Assembly (NCBI RefSeq): GCF_001431725.1
Contig: NZ_CP013106.1
Coordinates: 2,356,001 to 2,420,000, forward strand
Source: Halomonas huangheensis
Lineage (GTDB): Bacteria > Pseudomonadota > Gammaproteobacteria > Pseudomonadales > Halomonadaceae
DNA length: 64,000 nt
Direction of reading: 5' to 3'
Shown here: piece by piece, positions 38,753 to 47,880 of the stretch
How the letters are laid out: every line of letters starts with the position of its first letter
How positions within the stretch are numbered: position 1 is the first letter of the stretch
The notes under the pieces: generated by a model
The model's input: only the letters and a program-made list of their open reading frames with translations
What the model was told of the DNA's origin: nothing
Database searches by the model: none
Made by a program: the position numbers and the translations under genes

Positions 38753-40651
38753 TCAATACCGCTCGGCCTGGACTCTCTCGATGAAGGCATCCACCGTCAT
38801 GGTGCCCAGATTCTCACCGCTGCGCGTGCGCACAGCCACCGAGTCGGCCTCGACTTCCTTATCTCCGACGACAAGGAGATAAGGGACCTTCTGCAACGTA
38901 TGCTCGCGGATTTTAAAGCCGATCTTCTCGTTCCTCAAGTCCGACTTGACGCGAAGGCCAAGATTCTGCAAACGAGAGGTCAAGGCTTCGGCATAATCTC
39001 GCTGAGCATCGGTGATAATCATCACCACTGCCTGCTCTGGAGCCAGCCACAGCGGCATGGCACCAGCATAGTGCTCGATCAGGATGCCAATGAAGCGCTC
39101 CATGGAGCCGACGATGGCACGATGGAGCATGACCGGAGGTTTGCGCTCGCCCTCTTCGGTCACATACTGGGCACCCAGGCGAGTAGGCATCATGAAGTCG
39201 ACCTGCATGGTACCGACCTGCCATTCGCGCCCCAGGCAATCCTTCATATGATACTCGATCTTGGGACCATAGAAGGCGCCTTCACCCGGCAGTTCCTGCC
39301 ATTCAACGTCACATGCCTTCAAGGCACTACGCAACGCATCTTCAGCACGGTCCCAGACTTCATCATCACCGATCCGCTTATCCGGACGCAGAGCAATCTT
39401 GATGGCAATGTCATCAAAACCAAAGTCACTATAGACCTTTAGCGCCTGCCGATGGAAGTCGGTGACTTCCGATTCGACCTGGGCCTCGGTGCAGAATACG
39501 TGACCATCGTCCTGAGTGAAGGCTCGTACACGCATGATACCATGCAGCGCGCCGGACGGCTCATTTCGGTGGCAACCACCGAACTCCCCGAAACGAACCG
39601 GCAACTCGCGATAGCTTCGCAACCCTGAATTGAAGACCTGGACATGTCCCGGGCAGTTCATCGGTTTGAGAGCATATTCTCGCTTTTCCGACTCAGTGAA
39701 GAACATGCCATCGGCATAGTTATCCCAATGGCCGGACTTCTTCCACAACGAAACATCCATGATCTGCGGACAACGAATTTCCTGATATCCGCCTGCCTTG
39801 TAGACGCCACGCATGTACTGCTCAACGACCTGCCAAAGCGTCCAGCCATTGGGGTGCCAGAACACCATCCCTGGCGCCTCTTCTTGCATATGGAACAGGT
39901 CCAGACGACGAGCCAACTTACGGTGGTCGCGCTTTTCGGCTTCCTCAAGGCGCTGGATATACGCCTTGAGCTGCTTCTTGTCTCCCCATGCGGTGCCGTA
40001 AATACGAGTCAGCATGGCGTTTTCGGCATTGCCACGCCAATAGGCCCCGGCCAGCTTGGTCAGCTTGAATGCCTTGAGGTGTCGTGTATTGGGCACGTGT
40101 GGGCCACGACACATATCCGTGTATTCCTGATGATGATAGAGACGAATGGTCTCGCCCTCGGGAATCGCACTGACGATTTCCTGTTTGTAGGGCTCATCAC
40201 GATCGACAAAGGTAGCCAACGCCGTGTCGCGATCAACGTACTCGCGAACAACGTCATATTCCTCGTCGATCAATTGTTTCATACGCGCTTCGATGACTTC
40301 GAGATCTTCAGGAGTCACCGATTTACCGAAATCGATATCGTAGTAGAAGCCATCCTCGATCACAGGCCCGATGGCCATGTGTGCTTCCGGATACAACTGC
40401 TTGACGGCGTGGCCGATCAAGTGAGCGCAGGAATGTCGGATGATTTCCTGACCGTCTTCATCACGTGCAGTGATGATATCAACTCGCGCATCACGCTCGA
40501 TCACGTCTGCGGCATCGACCAACACACCGTCGATTCGGCCGGCAATACAGGCCTTGGCCAGTCCCGGACCGATACTTGCGGCCAGGTCCATGATGCTCAA
40601 GGGTTCGTCAAAGGTTCTCTGACTGCCATCAGGCAGTGTCACGATGGGCAT
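38753..40651 (-). CDS. thrS: Threonyl-tRNA synthetase
   Basis: Class II aminoacyl-tRNA synthetase, 632 residues. The order is TGS domain (about 1-62, [17 protein letters not shown]), editing domain with [16 protein letters not shown] near 73, catalytic core with [10 protein letters not shown] near 325, [19 protein letters not shown] near 350 and [20 protein letters not shown] near 510, and the anticodon-binding domain at the C-terminus. AAGGA lies 8 nt before the ATG. It heads the infC-rpmI-rplT-pheS-pheT-ihfA run, 64 bp upstream of the infC start. Confidence 0.98.
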   Translation of the reverse strand: MPIVTLPDGSQRTFDEPLSIMDLAASIGPGLAKACIAGRIDGVLVDAADVIERDARVDIITARDEDGQEIIRHSCAHLIGHAVKQLYPEAHMAIGPVIEDGFYYDIDFGKSVTPEDLEVIEARMKQLIDEEYDVVREYVDRDTALATFVDRDEPYKQEIVSAIPEGETIRLYHHQEYTDMCRGPHVPNTRHLKAFKLTKLAGAYWRGNAENAMLTRIYGTAWGDKKQLKAYIQRLEEAEKRDHRKLARRLDLFHMQEEAPGMVFWHPNGWTLWQVVEQYMRGVYKAGGYQEIRCPQIMDVSLWKKSGHWDNYADGMFFTESEKREYALKPMNCPGHVQVFNSGLRSYRELPVRFGEFGGCHRNEPSGALHGIMRVRAFTQDDGHVFCTEAQVESEVTDFHRQALKVYSDFGFDDIAIKIALRPDKRIGDDEVWDRAEDALRSALKACDVEWQELPGEGAFYGPKIEYHMKDCLGREWQVGTMQVDFMMPTRLGAQYVTEEGERKPPVMLHRAIVGSMERFIGILIEHYAGAMPLWLAPEQAVVMIITDAQRDYAEALTSRLQNLGLRVKSDLRNEKIGFKIREHTLQKVPYLLVVGDKEVEADSVAVRTRSGENLGTMTVDAFIERVQAERY

Positions 40652-40836
40652 GAAAGCTGTCCTTGTGCAACAGTGGTGATCCATACCAGGGACCACATGC
40701 TGCCATCAGATGGATTCGAGGAGTTCAAACAGCGGCATAGCGTACCAGAAACGGGGCTTCGAGCGCCATCGGGATTGCCATCTTATCGACAATCACACCG
40801 GGCGGAAGTACCGATGCCCAGCGACCACCCACAAAC

Positions 40837-40868
40837 AAAAACGAGGCGCCCGAAGGCGCCCCGTTTTT
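40837..40868 (-). terminator. Bidirectional-looking terminator after the OmpA-family gene
   Basis: AAAAACG-A-GGCGCC pairs with GGCGCC-C-CGTTTTT around a tetraloop (CGAA/TTCG), with one A-C or G-U position. Five T end it on each strand. It lies 46 bp past the lipoprotein stop. Confidence 0.88.
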
Positions 40869-40914
40869 CATCGCTCCGGCCCGGGGGCCGGTAGAGACAA
40901 GAGTCAGGACAGAA

Positions 40915-41724
40915 TTACTGCCACTCACCCAGCTCAACGCGACGGTTTTCAGCGCGGCCAGCGTCAGTGTCGTTAGACGCAACCGGCTGCTCTTCGCCGT
41001 AACCAACAGCACGCATGCGGCTCGGGTCGATGCCCTGGCTGGCCAGGAAGCGAGCAACAGAAGCAGCACGCTCCTGAGACAGCTGCTTGTTGTACGCAGC
41101 AGCACCAGTAGAGTCAGTGTGGCCTTCGATCACAACACCAACGTTGGAGTTGTTGCGCAGCGGCTCAGCAACACCCAGCAGAACCTGCTCAGCTTCCGGA
41201 GTCAGCTTGGCAGAATCAAACTCGAAGTGAACGCCACGCAGTACCAGGTTATCTTCACAACCCAGAGCGTTGACCTTCACACCAGCCGGAGTACCCGGGC
41301 ACTGGTCCTGGAAGTCCGGCACGCCGTCACCGTCGGAATCCAGCGGGCAGCCTACTGCGTCAACAGCAACGCCAGCCGGGGTACCGGGGCACTGGTCATT
41401 CTCGTCGTAGACGCCATCACCGTCGGAGTCGACGCGAGCAGCAGCTACCGGCTCCTTGTTGGGCTCTGCACACAGCAGGGCGCCAGCAACAGTACCGATG
41501 GTAGCGCCAACAGCAGCGCCAGTGTCTTCGTCGCTGTCGCCGGAAGTACCGTAACCGATACCACCACCGATCAGACCACCAGCAACGCCACAGACCAGCG
41601 GATGCTGATACCAGGCCTTGTCGGCGTTGGAGCTCATGTCAGAGGATGAACCTGAGCTGGCACAGCCGGACAGGCCGACAACCAGAGCAGATCCGAGCAG
41701 CAAGCCAGTCGTTGATTTTTTCAT
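40915..41724 (-). CDS. OmpA-family lipoprotein with calcium-type (thrombospondin 3) repeats
   Basis: Outer-membrane lipoprotein of 269 residues. The signal peptide and lipobox VVGLSGC end near residue 21. A glycine-rich hydrophobic stretch (GLIGGGIGYG, AAVGATIGTVAGALL, about 45-85) follows, then two DSDGDGV-x-D-x2-D-x-CPGTP repeats (about 100-160), likely calcium-binding, and the OmpA-like peptidoglycan-binding domain (VHFEFDSAKLTPEA near 167, EGHTDSTG near 203, NRRVEL near the end). AAGGAG lies 7 nt before the ATG. It anchors the outer membrane to the cell wall. Strong terminator downstream. Confidence 0.93.
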   Translation of the reverse strand: MKKSTTGLLLGSALVVGLSGCASSGSSSDMSSNADKAWYQHPLVCGVAGGLIGGGIGYGTSGDSDEDTGAAVGATIGTVAGALLCAEPNKEPVAAARVDSDGDGVYDENDQCPGTPAGVAVDAVGCPLDSDGDGVPDFQDQCPGTPAGVKVNALGCEDNLVLRGVHFEFDSAKLTPEAEQVLLGVAEPLRNNSNVGVVIEGHTDSTGAAAYNKQLSQERAASVARFLASQGIDPSRMRAVGYGEEQPVASNDTDAGRAENRRVELGEWQ

Positions 41725-42040
41725 GTAAGACTCCTTCTTTTTTGACACTCAATGCTGAATACCGGGTAACCCTGTTCTTCAGCGGGTCCAATGTTGTGCC
41801 GGACGAGAAACAGGATAGGTACCCTAATTCCCCTATGGCAAGATAAGCATGAAATATAGTACCTGACCAGCCCTGCGGCCCGGAACTTCACGCCTCTCAC
41901 AACAACTTTTGCCGTATAGCGGTACCACACAGCAGCTAAACCATTGTGCGAACCAATGATGACGTTTCCATATCACGCCATCAATAGACCACTACAAGTA
42001 TACCTGCACATTTACATCTTCGAACAGTGTTCGCATTGAT
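41725..42040. other. Gap upstream of the OmpA-family gene
   Basis: 316 bp without a gene. It presumably holds the promoter of the highly expressed OmpA-family gene. No repeat or clear operator was seen. Confidence 0.4.
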
Positions 42041-42508
42041 TCAAGTAAGACTCTCTGGATAACGAGCTCGAAAATCCAGTACTGACTTTGCAGCCTCGAG
42101 CACTTGCTGGCGATACCGGTCCTCAACCTCCAATCTATGGCGGTCCTCGTCGAAGCGCTGTCTTGCCGTCAACTGCTTGCGCGCATCATGGGTATGCAGG
42201 TGTCGAGTCTGTTCATAAACCTCGACAAACACCCGAAACTCACTGCGCTCCAACAACGACGAATCAAGCAATTCCAGCAACACCTTGCAACGCCAGCAAC
42301 CTTCGGTGACATCCACTTGCTCCTGCACCAACGAAGATGCAACCAACTCGAGATTCTCCAGTGCATTATCGCGTGCACGGCGGTCTTCATTGCGCCGAAA
42401 GATCTCGCGCCGCCCCACTTCCTTATGCAGGGTGACCGCGTAATACGCCAGTGCAACAATCACGACCAGCCCGATGCCAAGCAGGCTCAGCGCTACGGAT
42501 GTGGACAT
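42041..42508 (-). CDS. DUF2489-like membrane-anchored protein
   Basis: 155 residues: one N-terminal membrane helix (about 5-25), then a long charged, probably helical cytoplasmic part. EGCWRCKVLLELLD near 70 and THDARKQLTARQRFDEDRHR near 108 fit DUF2489, a family of unknown function. GGGGGA lies just before the ATG; an in-frame GTG at 42520 is less likely. Confidence 0.65.
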   Translation of the reverse strand: MSTSVALSLLGIGLVVIVALAYYAVTLHKEVGRREIFRRNEDRRARDNALENLELVASSLVQEQVDVTEGCWRCKVLLELLDSSLLERSEFRVFVEVYEQTRHLHTHDARKQLTARQRFDEDRHRLEVEDRYRQQVLEAAKSVLDFRARYPESLT

Positions 42509-42608
42509 GATTTCCCCCACTAGTTCAAAAGCTTGGCATTCTACACAACCTTACTGCAAGAGAAACCCCACAACCTTGTAGGAATCATCCCAAACGATGA
42601 CCTGCGGC

Positions 42609-42660
42609 GATCACAAGATCAGAAGATCAGAAGAACGGATCAGCGGACGAGCGGATGAAC
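42609..42660 (-). repeat. Degenerate octamer repeats after ctaB
   Basis: Octamers in plus-strand order: GATCACAA, GATCAGAA, GATCAGAA, a 4-bp break GAAC with G, GATCAGCG, GACGAGCG, GATGAACA. The array ends about 8 bp from the ctaB stop codon (minus strand). Confidence 0.7.
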
Positions 42661-42667
42661 AAAGCGT

Positions 42668-43573
42668 TCAGCCAGCAAGCGACACCAGATAGTGGTCAGC
42701 CAGCAGCAGCACGAACACGCCCAACAAATAGTGAATGGAGAACCAGAATGCCCGCAATGGCGCTTGCGCATCACGCCCTTTCCATACCCTCAGATTCCAT
42801 ATCATGAAGCGAATATTCAGAAAGCTGATGCCGATCAAGTATAACCAGCCGCTCATTCCAATAGAGAATGGCATCAAGGTCGCCGCGACCGTCAGCCAGC
42901 CATACAGCCACACCTGTAACCGCGCAAAGTCGTCACCATGGGTGACAGGCAGCATCGGTATCCCTGCCTCTGCATACTCATCCCGTTTGTAGATTGCCAG
43001 AGCCCAGAAGTGCGGAGGCGTCCAGGCAAATATAATCAACATCAGCAATAACGGTTCGGCACTCAATGTGCCCGTCACCGCCGTCCAACCCAACAAGGGA
43101 GGCGCTGCGCCGGCGACACCGCCGATCACGATATTCTGCGGGGTAGCACGCTTGAGAAAAACGGTATAGATCAGCGCATATCCCACCAGCGACCCCAACG
43201 TCAGCCACGCGGTCAGAGCATTCACCGTCGTCGCCAACAGCGCAATACCCGCTCCACTCAACAGCAACGCCCACCCGAGCGCGAGTGGCCATGGCATTCG
43301 TCCGCTAGCCAACGGCCGTCGGGCAGTACGCTGCATTACAGCATCCAGGCGCCGATCAACAACATGGTTGATCGCCGCTGCTCCGGCCGCGGCGAGACCG
43401 ATACCAGAGATCCCAAAGATCACGGCACTGGGCGCTGGAACCGGAGCCGCCAACAACATCCCGACCAGCGCACATACCAGCATTACCAACACCACGCGCC
43501 ACTTGCATAGCGCCATGAGATCACGCCAGACCTCAAGCGCGGAGGCCGACGGTAAAGACAAGGCTTCACGCAT
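42668..43573 (-). CDS. ctaB: Protoheme IX farnesyltransferase (heme O synthase)
   Basis: Integral-membrane UbiA-family prenyltransferase that adds farnesyl to heme B, making heme O for the oxidase. 301 residues, about 8-9 membrane helices. The two aspartate-rich motifs are NHVVDRRLDAVMQRTARRPL near 70 and YKRDEYAEAGIPMLPVTHGDD near 195. ATG 43573 overlaps the ctaA stop by 8 bp. The frame stays open to 43750, but that would cross ctaA. Last gene of the oxidase cluster. Confidence 0.94.
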   Translation of the reverse strand: MREALSLPSASALEVWRDLMALCKWRVVLVMLVCALVGMLLAAPVPAPSAVIFGISGIGLAAAGAAAINHVVDRRLDAVMQRTARRPLASGRMPWPLALGWALLLSGAGIALLATTVNALTAWLTLGSLVGYALIYTVFLKRATPQNIVIGGVAGAAPPLLGWTAVTGTLSAEPLLLMLIIFAWTPPHFWALAIYKRDEYAEAGIPMLPVTHGDDFARLQVWLYGWLTVAATLMPFSIGMSGWLYLIGISFLNIRFMIWNLRVWKGRDAQAPLRAFWFSIHYLLGVFVLLLADHYLVSLAG

Positions 43574-44636
43574 GGAGCCACCCCCCGCGCTTACCGAGTG
43601 ACTGGGCAACCCGAACATTGGCGACCAGCGGATGGCGCAGTTTCCAACTGACAAGGCTGAACGCAAACACCAGCAATACAGCACCAGCCGTGTGCAGCAG
43701 CGCCAGCCCCAACGGCAGCCACAACAGTACGTTGGCGATACCCAACGCAACCTGCAGCATCAGCGCCGCGGTCAGGCTTACCAACCATGGGCGCACGCCC
43801 GCATAACGCCAATGACAAACGACCAGCACCATCAACGCAATCGCCAACGCACCTGCCCCTAATCGATGGGCAAGGTGAATGGTGCTTCGCGCTTCCACAT
43901 GCAGCTGTCCATAGAGGTAATTGGGCCCAACCGTTTGAGTGAGATGAAACCCCTCTCCCCAGTCAGTTTCCGGCCACCACTGGGCATTGCAGGTCGGAAA
44001 CCCCTGGCAGGCAAGCCCGGCATAGTTGCTCGTCGTCCAGCCTCCCAGCGCCAGTTGCGTAACCAGCAGGAGCGCAGCCAGCCACCACAGGCGCCCCATG
44101 GGAGCCGATACCAGGCGACGCTGCTGATGGAAGCGCCTCAGACGCAGATGTAACCAGAAAAATAGTGTCAGCACGCAGATACCGCCCAGCAGATGCAAGG
44201 TAACTACCTGGGGCCAGAGCTTGAGGGTAACGGTGTAGGCACCAAAAGCTCCCTGTATCATCAAGGCCGCAAACAACATGACAATCAGCCGCCAGGGAAA
44301 GTTATGCTGATGCCGCAACTTCCAACCAATCACTACCAGCGCCAAACCCAGCAAGCCCAATGTGGTCGCAAGGTAGCGGTGGATCATTTCCATCCACGCC
44401 TTGGAGGCTTCCAGAGGAACTCCGGAAGCGTGTTGACTGGCAACCTCTGCATTCGGGACCACAATGGCGCCGTAGCATCCTGGCCAATCGGGACAGCCGA
44501 GGCCGGCATCCAACAGGCGTGTCCAGGTGCCCGCCAATATCACCACCACGGAAAACAGCGCGCCACATAGACTCAGAGTACGCAACAATGTCACGCGCTT
44601 CGACAGCGCTACTGCAGCAGTGGCTTCAGCTTTCAT
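43566..44636 (-). CDS. ctaA: Heme A synthase
   Basis: Membrane monooxygenase converting heme O to heme A, 356 residues with eight helices. Conserved parts: GTWTRLLDAGLGCPDWPGCYG near 36, EMIHRYLATTLGLL near 80, LGGWTTSNYAGLACQGFPTCNA near 185 and IHLAHRLGAGAL near 250, with the heme histidines. GGAG lies 7 nt before this ATG. It overlaps the upstream unknown gene by 11 bp and ctaB by 8 bp, so the three are translated as a unit. Confidence 0.94.
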   Translation of the reverse strand: MKAEATAAVALSKRVTLLRTLSLCGALFSVVVILAGTWTRLLDAGLGCPDWPGCYGAIVVPNAEVASQHASGVPLEASKAWMEMIHRYLATTLGLLGLALVVIGWKLRHQHNFPWRLIVMLFAALMIQGAFGAYTVTLKLWPQVVTLHLLGGICVLTLFFWLHLRLRRFHQQRRLVSAPMGRLWWLAALLLVTQLALGGWTTSNYAGLACQGFPTCNAQWWPETDWGEGFHLTQTVGPNYLYGQLHVEARSTIHLAHRLGAGALAIALMVLVVCHWRYAGVRPWLVSLTAALMLQVALGIANVLLWLPLGLALLHTAGAVLLVFAFSLVSWKLRHPLVANVRVAQSLGKRGGWLHA

Positions 44637-45228
44637 GGCGCTCTCCCTGCTCGACAGACCTGGCCGTTCTGGAGTCAGCTGACTCGACTTCGGCCGAGAA
44701 CTCCCGGGAGTTCTCGTCCAGCGGAGCAAACTCAGGCTCCGGGTTCATCTTGAACAGTTTTTCGATGTCATCCAGAACCAATGCGGTCTCGATCTCCGAG
44801 GAATACTCAAGGACTACCCTGCCTTCCGGGTCACCGATCCACACACGACCTTCATCTGCCCATGCAGGTTGCTGCTGCCAATGCGCGACATATTCACCAG
44901 GCAGCGCCTTGCTTTCACCACCGATTCGCACTCGGCTCAGTCGATGAGCGTTGCGCCCCAGCGCTCGATGCAATCGCCACCAGCGGTCAGCATCCTCGGC
45001 GCAGCCCTGTCCGCAGTCATAAACCATTACCCAGTCACCAGCTCCCTCCTTGTGAAGCTGATCGATAGGCCACTCACCAAGCATCGGGAGCCCAACATCG
45101 AGGTTGCCGTGAGCCGTTCTGCTATCAGGGATGCCCAACTGCCAATTCACCATTACCCAGGCAGCCACCATGGGTAGAGCAAAAACCGCAATCAGAGCCA
45201 ACAGCTTGGCGCGTGCCGAATCGATCAT
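44626..45228 (-). CDS. Membrane-anchored thioredoxin-fold-like protein of the oxidase cluster, unknown
   Basis: 200 residues, one N-terminal membrane helix (about 8-28), then a periplasmic domain. VMVYDCGQGCAEDADRWWRL near 67 has a C-x3-C pair placed where SCO/thioredoxin-like proteins carry theirs. Pseudomonads have a comparable unknown gene between surf1 and ctaA, so an oxidase assembly role is likely from position. It overlaps surf1 by 4 bp and ctaA by 11 bp. The C-terminal 35 residues are acidic and low-complexity and are encoded partly by a 22-bp palindrome. Confidence 0.75.
   Translation of the reverse strand: MIDSARAKLLALIAVFALPMVAAWVMVNWQLGIPDSRTAHGNLDVGLPMLGEWPIDQLHKEGAGDWVMVYDCGQGCAEDADRWWRLHRALGRNAHRLSRVRIGGESKALPGEYVAHWQQQPAWADEGRVWIGDPEGRVVLEYSSEIETALVLDDIEKLFKMNPEPEFAPLDENSREFSAEVESADSRTARSVEQGERHES
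44695..44716. repeat. 22-bp perfect palindrome inside a coding region
   Basis: CGAGAACTCCC and its exact complement, with no spacer or mismatch, in the 3' part of the unknown oxidase-cluster gene. The central 14 bp are identical to the palindrome at 13766-13779. Confidence 0.95.
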
Positions 45229-45977
45229 TTCCGGACCTCCCTGGCTTCGGTATATTTATTGGCCGTTGGGGCTATCCCGCGGTCAGTAACAGAGGGACGA
45301 GCATCTGCCTGCAAGCGCCTGGCACCAAGTACCAGTGCAATCAAAGCCACCATTGCCAACGACCACCACTGCACGGCATAGGCAGTGTGTCGTTCCGGCG
45401 GCATGACATTGGGTGTCCACCAGATGGGTAACAGGCCTGCACCACTGGCCTGGTGCAGCCAGCCGTCAAAACGGAAGCCAGCAGGCCATGCTGCCGGCTC
45501 GATCTGTTGCAGACGGCGTCCTTCCAGTGCATCACCAAATACTGGCGCCTGACGGCCATCAGCCTGCCACTCACCGGTGATTCGCACTCGTCCCTCGGGC
45601 GTCGACACTTCAGGCGTTGCCCGCGACATTCCGGTTTCAAGGAACCCGCGGTCCACCAGCCAGCGCTGACCGTAGTCATCCACCAGCGGCGTCAACACTC
45701 CTACACCAAGTCGTCCATCCAAAGTACGGTTATCAAGAAACAGGGTCTCCTTGCCCAGAAAATGCCCCTCGACCACCAGCTCACTGCCCTCGCTGGGCAA
45801 CTCACGCGGGGACTCTACCTGAGGGGCATTGGCCATGGCTTCCAGCCATTCACGCTTGTCGGCAGCCCTGTGCCACTGCCATAGTCCAAGACAGATACCG
45901 AGCGTCATCAGTAGACTGCACAGCACACACCAGATCATCAGCCGACCCCGACGACGCACCCTCGGTTGCCCTGACAT
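45225..45977 (-). CDS. SURF1-family oxidase assembly protein
   Basis: Inner-membrane assembly factor for heme-copper oxidases, 250 residues with an N-terminal and a C-terminal helix. LGLWQWHRAADKREWLE near 30, VLTPLVDDYGQRWLVDRGF near 95 and the C-terminal PERHTAYAVQWWSLAMVALI are SURF1 hallmarks. The chosen ATG is 22 bp from the divergent DUF2909 gene; longer in-frame starts would overlap it. It overlaps the next gene by 4 bp. Confidence 0.9.
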   Translation of the reverse strand: MSGQPRVRRRGRLMIWCVLCSLLMTLGICLGLWQWHRAADKREWLEAMANAPQVESPRELPSEGSELVVEGHFLGKETLFLDNRTLDGRLGVGVLTPLVDDYGQRWLVDRGFLETGMSRATPEVSTPEGRVRITGEWQADGRQAPVFGDALEGRRLQQIEPAAWPAGFRFDGWLHQASGAGLLPIWWTPNVMPPERHTAYAVQWWSLAMVALIALVLGARRLQADARPSVTDRGIAPTANKYTEAREVRK

Positions 45978-45999
45978 TGCCTCTGAACGGACTCTTACC

Positions 46000-46194
46000 A
46001 TGTTGCTCAAGATCCTGATCGCCGTTGTATTTGCCGCCATGCTGGCGAGCCTTGCTGCCGGAGCTGGCTTTCTGCTCAAGGACGACAGTCAGTCGCGTCG
46101 CCTGCTCACCTCTCTGAAGATTCGTGTCAGCCTCGCCGCACTCATGCTGATCCTGTTGGGCTATGGCTTTCTCAGTGGGCACCTGGGCGGTTGA
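46000..46194 (+). CDS. Twin-transmembrane protein, DUF2909
   Basis: 64 residues, two helices (about 3-22 and 41-58) joined by the short linker KDDSQSRRLLTSLKIRVS. This matches DUF2909, a small protein regularly found inside oxidase gene clusters of pseudomonads and relatives; its function is unknown. It is the only plus-strand gene in the cluster, between ctaE and surf1. The frame is open further upstream, but only this ATG fits the family. Confidence 0.8.
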   Translation: MLLKILIAVVFAAMLASLAAGAGFLLKDDSQSRRLLTSLKIRVSLAALMLILLGYGFLSGHLGG

Positions 46195-46278
46195 TTCCCC
46201 CCTGGTGGCAGGAGCCGGGCCAGCTATCATCCGGCCTGGCTCTCAAGAGCGCCTTTTCTGAAACAACCTGTACTGCAT

Positions 46279-47142
46279 TCAAAAGACATAAACGAAGATG
46301 AAAAGGCCAATCCAGACAGCGTCGACGAAGTGCCAATACCAGGCTCCAGCTTCGAAGGCAAAATGATTGTGGTTATCGAAATGCCCACGCTTCACGCGCT
46401 GCAGCATGGCGAAAAGAATGATGGTGCCGATAATGACGTGGAGCCCATGAAACCCCGTGAGCATGAAGAAGGTAGAACCGTAGATACCTGCCTGTAGCGT
46501 CAGTCCATAATGATTCCAGGCTTCGTAATACTCGATGCCCTGAACGGCGATGAAGGTCACACCGAACAACACCGTCACCACCAGCCAGGTGTGAGCCCCA
46601 TAACGGTCACCCTTCTTGAGAGCCTCGTGGGAGAACGTCAGCGTAATACTCGACGTGACCAACAGCACCGTATTGATCAGCGGTAGCTGCCAGGGGCTGA
46701 GGACCTCCTTCGGGCCCGAAATCGAAGGATCCGGTGGGTTCATCAACGGCCAGCTGGCGGTAAAGTCCGGCCACAACAACGCAGTGACTCCCTTGGCCCC
46801 CTCACCATCGAGCCATGGCAGAGCAAAGGTTCTCACGTAGAACAGCGCGCCAAAAAACGCAGCAAAGAACATCACCTCGGAGAAGATGAACCACGCCATT
46901 CCCCAGCGGAAGGAACGATCCATCTGACTGTCGTATAGCCCCTGCATCGATTCGCGGATCACATCGCGGAACCAGAACGTCATCACCGCCAGGATGGCAA
47001 GCAGCCCGGCCAGCATGATCGGCTTTCCAACACTGCCGTGCACCAGCCAGGTTCCGGTTCCAACCATCATCAACCCCAACGCCAGAGAGGCTAGAATCGG
47101 CCATCTGCTGGCTGCAGGTACGTAATAGCTTCCACCGCTCAT
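46279..47142 (-). CDS. ctaE: Cytochrome c oxidase subunit III
   Basis: Seven-helix subunit of the aa3-type oxidase, 287 residues. WGMAWFIFSEVMFFAAFFGA near 80, TSSITLTFSHEALKKGDR near 163, FHGLHVIIGTI near 233 and the C-terminal AFEAGAWYWHFVDAVWIGLF are characteristic. GGAGG precedes the ATG, which overlaps the end of ctaG by 4 bp. Confidence 0.96.
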   Translation of the reverse strand: MSGGSYYVPAASRWPILASLALGLMMVGTGTWLVHGSVGKPIMLAGLLAILAVMTFWFRDVIRESMQGLYDSQMDRSFRWGMAWFIFSEVMFFAAFFGALFYVRTFALPWLDGEGAKGVTALLWPDFTASWPLMNPPDPSISGPKEVLSPWQLPLINTVLLVTSSITLTFSHEALKKGDRYGAHTWLVVTVLFGVTFIAVQGIEYYEAWNHYGLTLQAGIYGSTFFMLTGFHGLHVIIGTIILFAMLQRVKRGHFDNHNHFAFEAGAWYWHFVDAVWIGLFIFVYVF

Positions 47143-47819
47143 GTACCACCTCCTGCGTAAACCTGACTAATGCTGTTGTCAGCGGTCAGCTTCAGCGAAT
47201 CGAAATGCCCTACCACCGCCTGGTCGAGCAGCGTTTTACCGACTCGAGCCTGCTGTGGTCCGGAATCCTGCGGATGCAAGGTGTAGACCAGAGTGACGGT
47301 ATTGACCTCCTGGGGCAGATCGCGAGTCAGCTGGAAGATCAAGGGTGCCTTGAAGCTCTCACCCGGCCCCAATTCCTGATTCTGGAAACAGAAACATGCC
47401 AGTTTGCGGAGGTGGAGAGATGCTTCGGACGGAGTAACGCTAGGCACTGCTCGCGCCACCATGGTTCGATCACTGAGATTGGTAAAGGTGAAGTGCACTT
47501 CGACGCTGGCGCCTGGATGCACCCTCACCTGGCGGGTATGCGCCTCGAGTTTCCAGGGAAGTCCTGCGCTGGCTCGAGTGATGAACTGCATATTCACTTC
47601 GCGGCTCATATCAGCATCCTGGTTGGCCAACGCCTGCGCTGTGGTCGAGGTCTTGCCATTGAGTCCCGTCACCTGACAGAACACGTCATAGAGTGGCACC
47701 AGCGCGAAAGCGAAGACGAACATTCCCGCCAGTACCACTAGTGTTCGCGCCACAGTACGACGGACCTGAGGTCTTCTGTCGTTTGACTCCATAGCGACAC
47801 TCTCCTCAACAACAGCCAT
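47139..47819 (-). CDS. ctaG: Cytochrome c oxidase assembly protein CtaG/Cox11
   Basis: Copper chaperone delivering copper to the CuB site of subunit I, up to 226 residues. One N-terminal helix is followed by VPLYDVFCQVTGLNGKT near 42 and the copper-binding RKLACFCFQNQELGPGE near 138. The frame starts at ATG 47819; ATG 47792 is preceded by GAGGAG 9 nt away and may be the true start. It lies between ctaD and ctaE, with a 4-bp overlap with ctaE. Confidence 0.95.
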   Translation of the reverse strand: MAVVEESVAMESNDRRPQVRRTVARTLVVLAGMFVFAFALVPLYDVFCQVTGLNGKTSTTAQALANQDADMSREVNMQFITRASAGLPWKLEAHTRQVRVHPGASVEVHFTFTNLSDRTMVARAVPSVTPSEASLHLRKLACFCFQNQELGPGESFKAPLIFQLTRDLPQEVNTVTLVYTLHPQDSGPQQARVGKTLLDQAVVGHFDSLKLTADNSISQVYAGGGT

Positions 47820-47880
47820 CTTTCTTCAACATCCGCAGTACTATGCTCGACCACTCAAGTGCAACATGTCCTCACGATCC

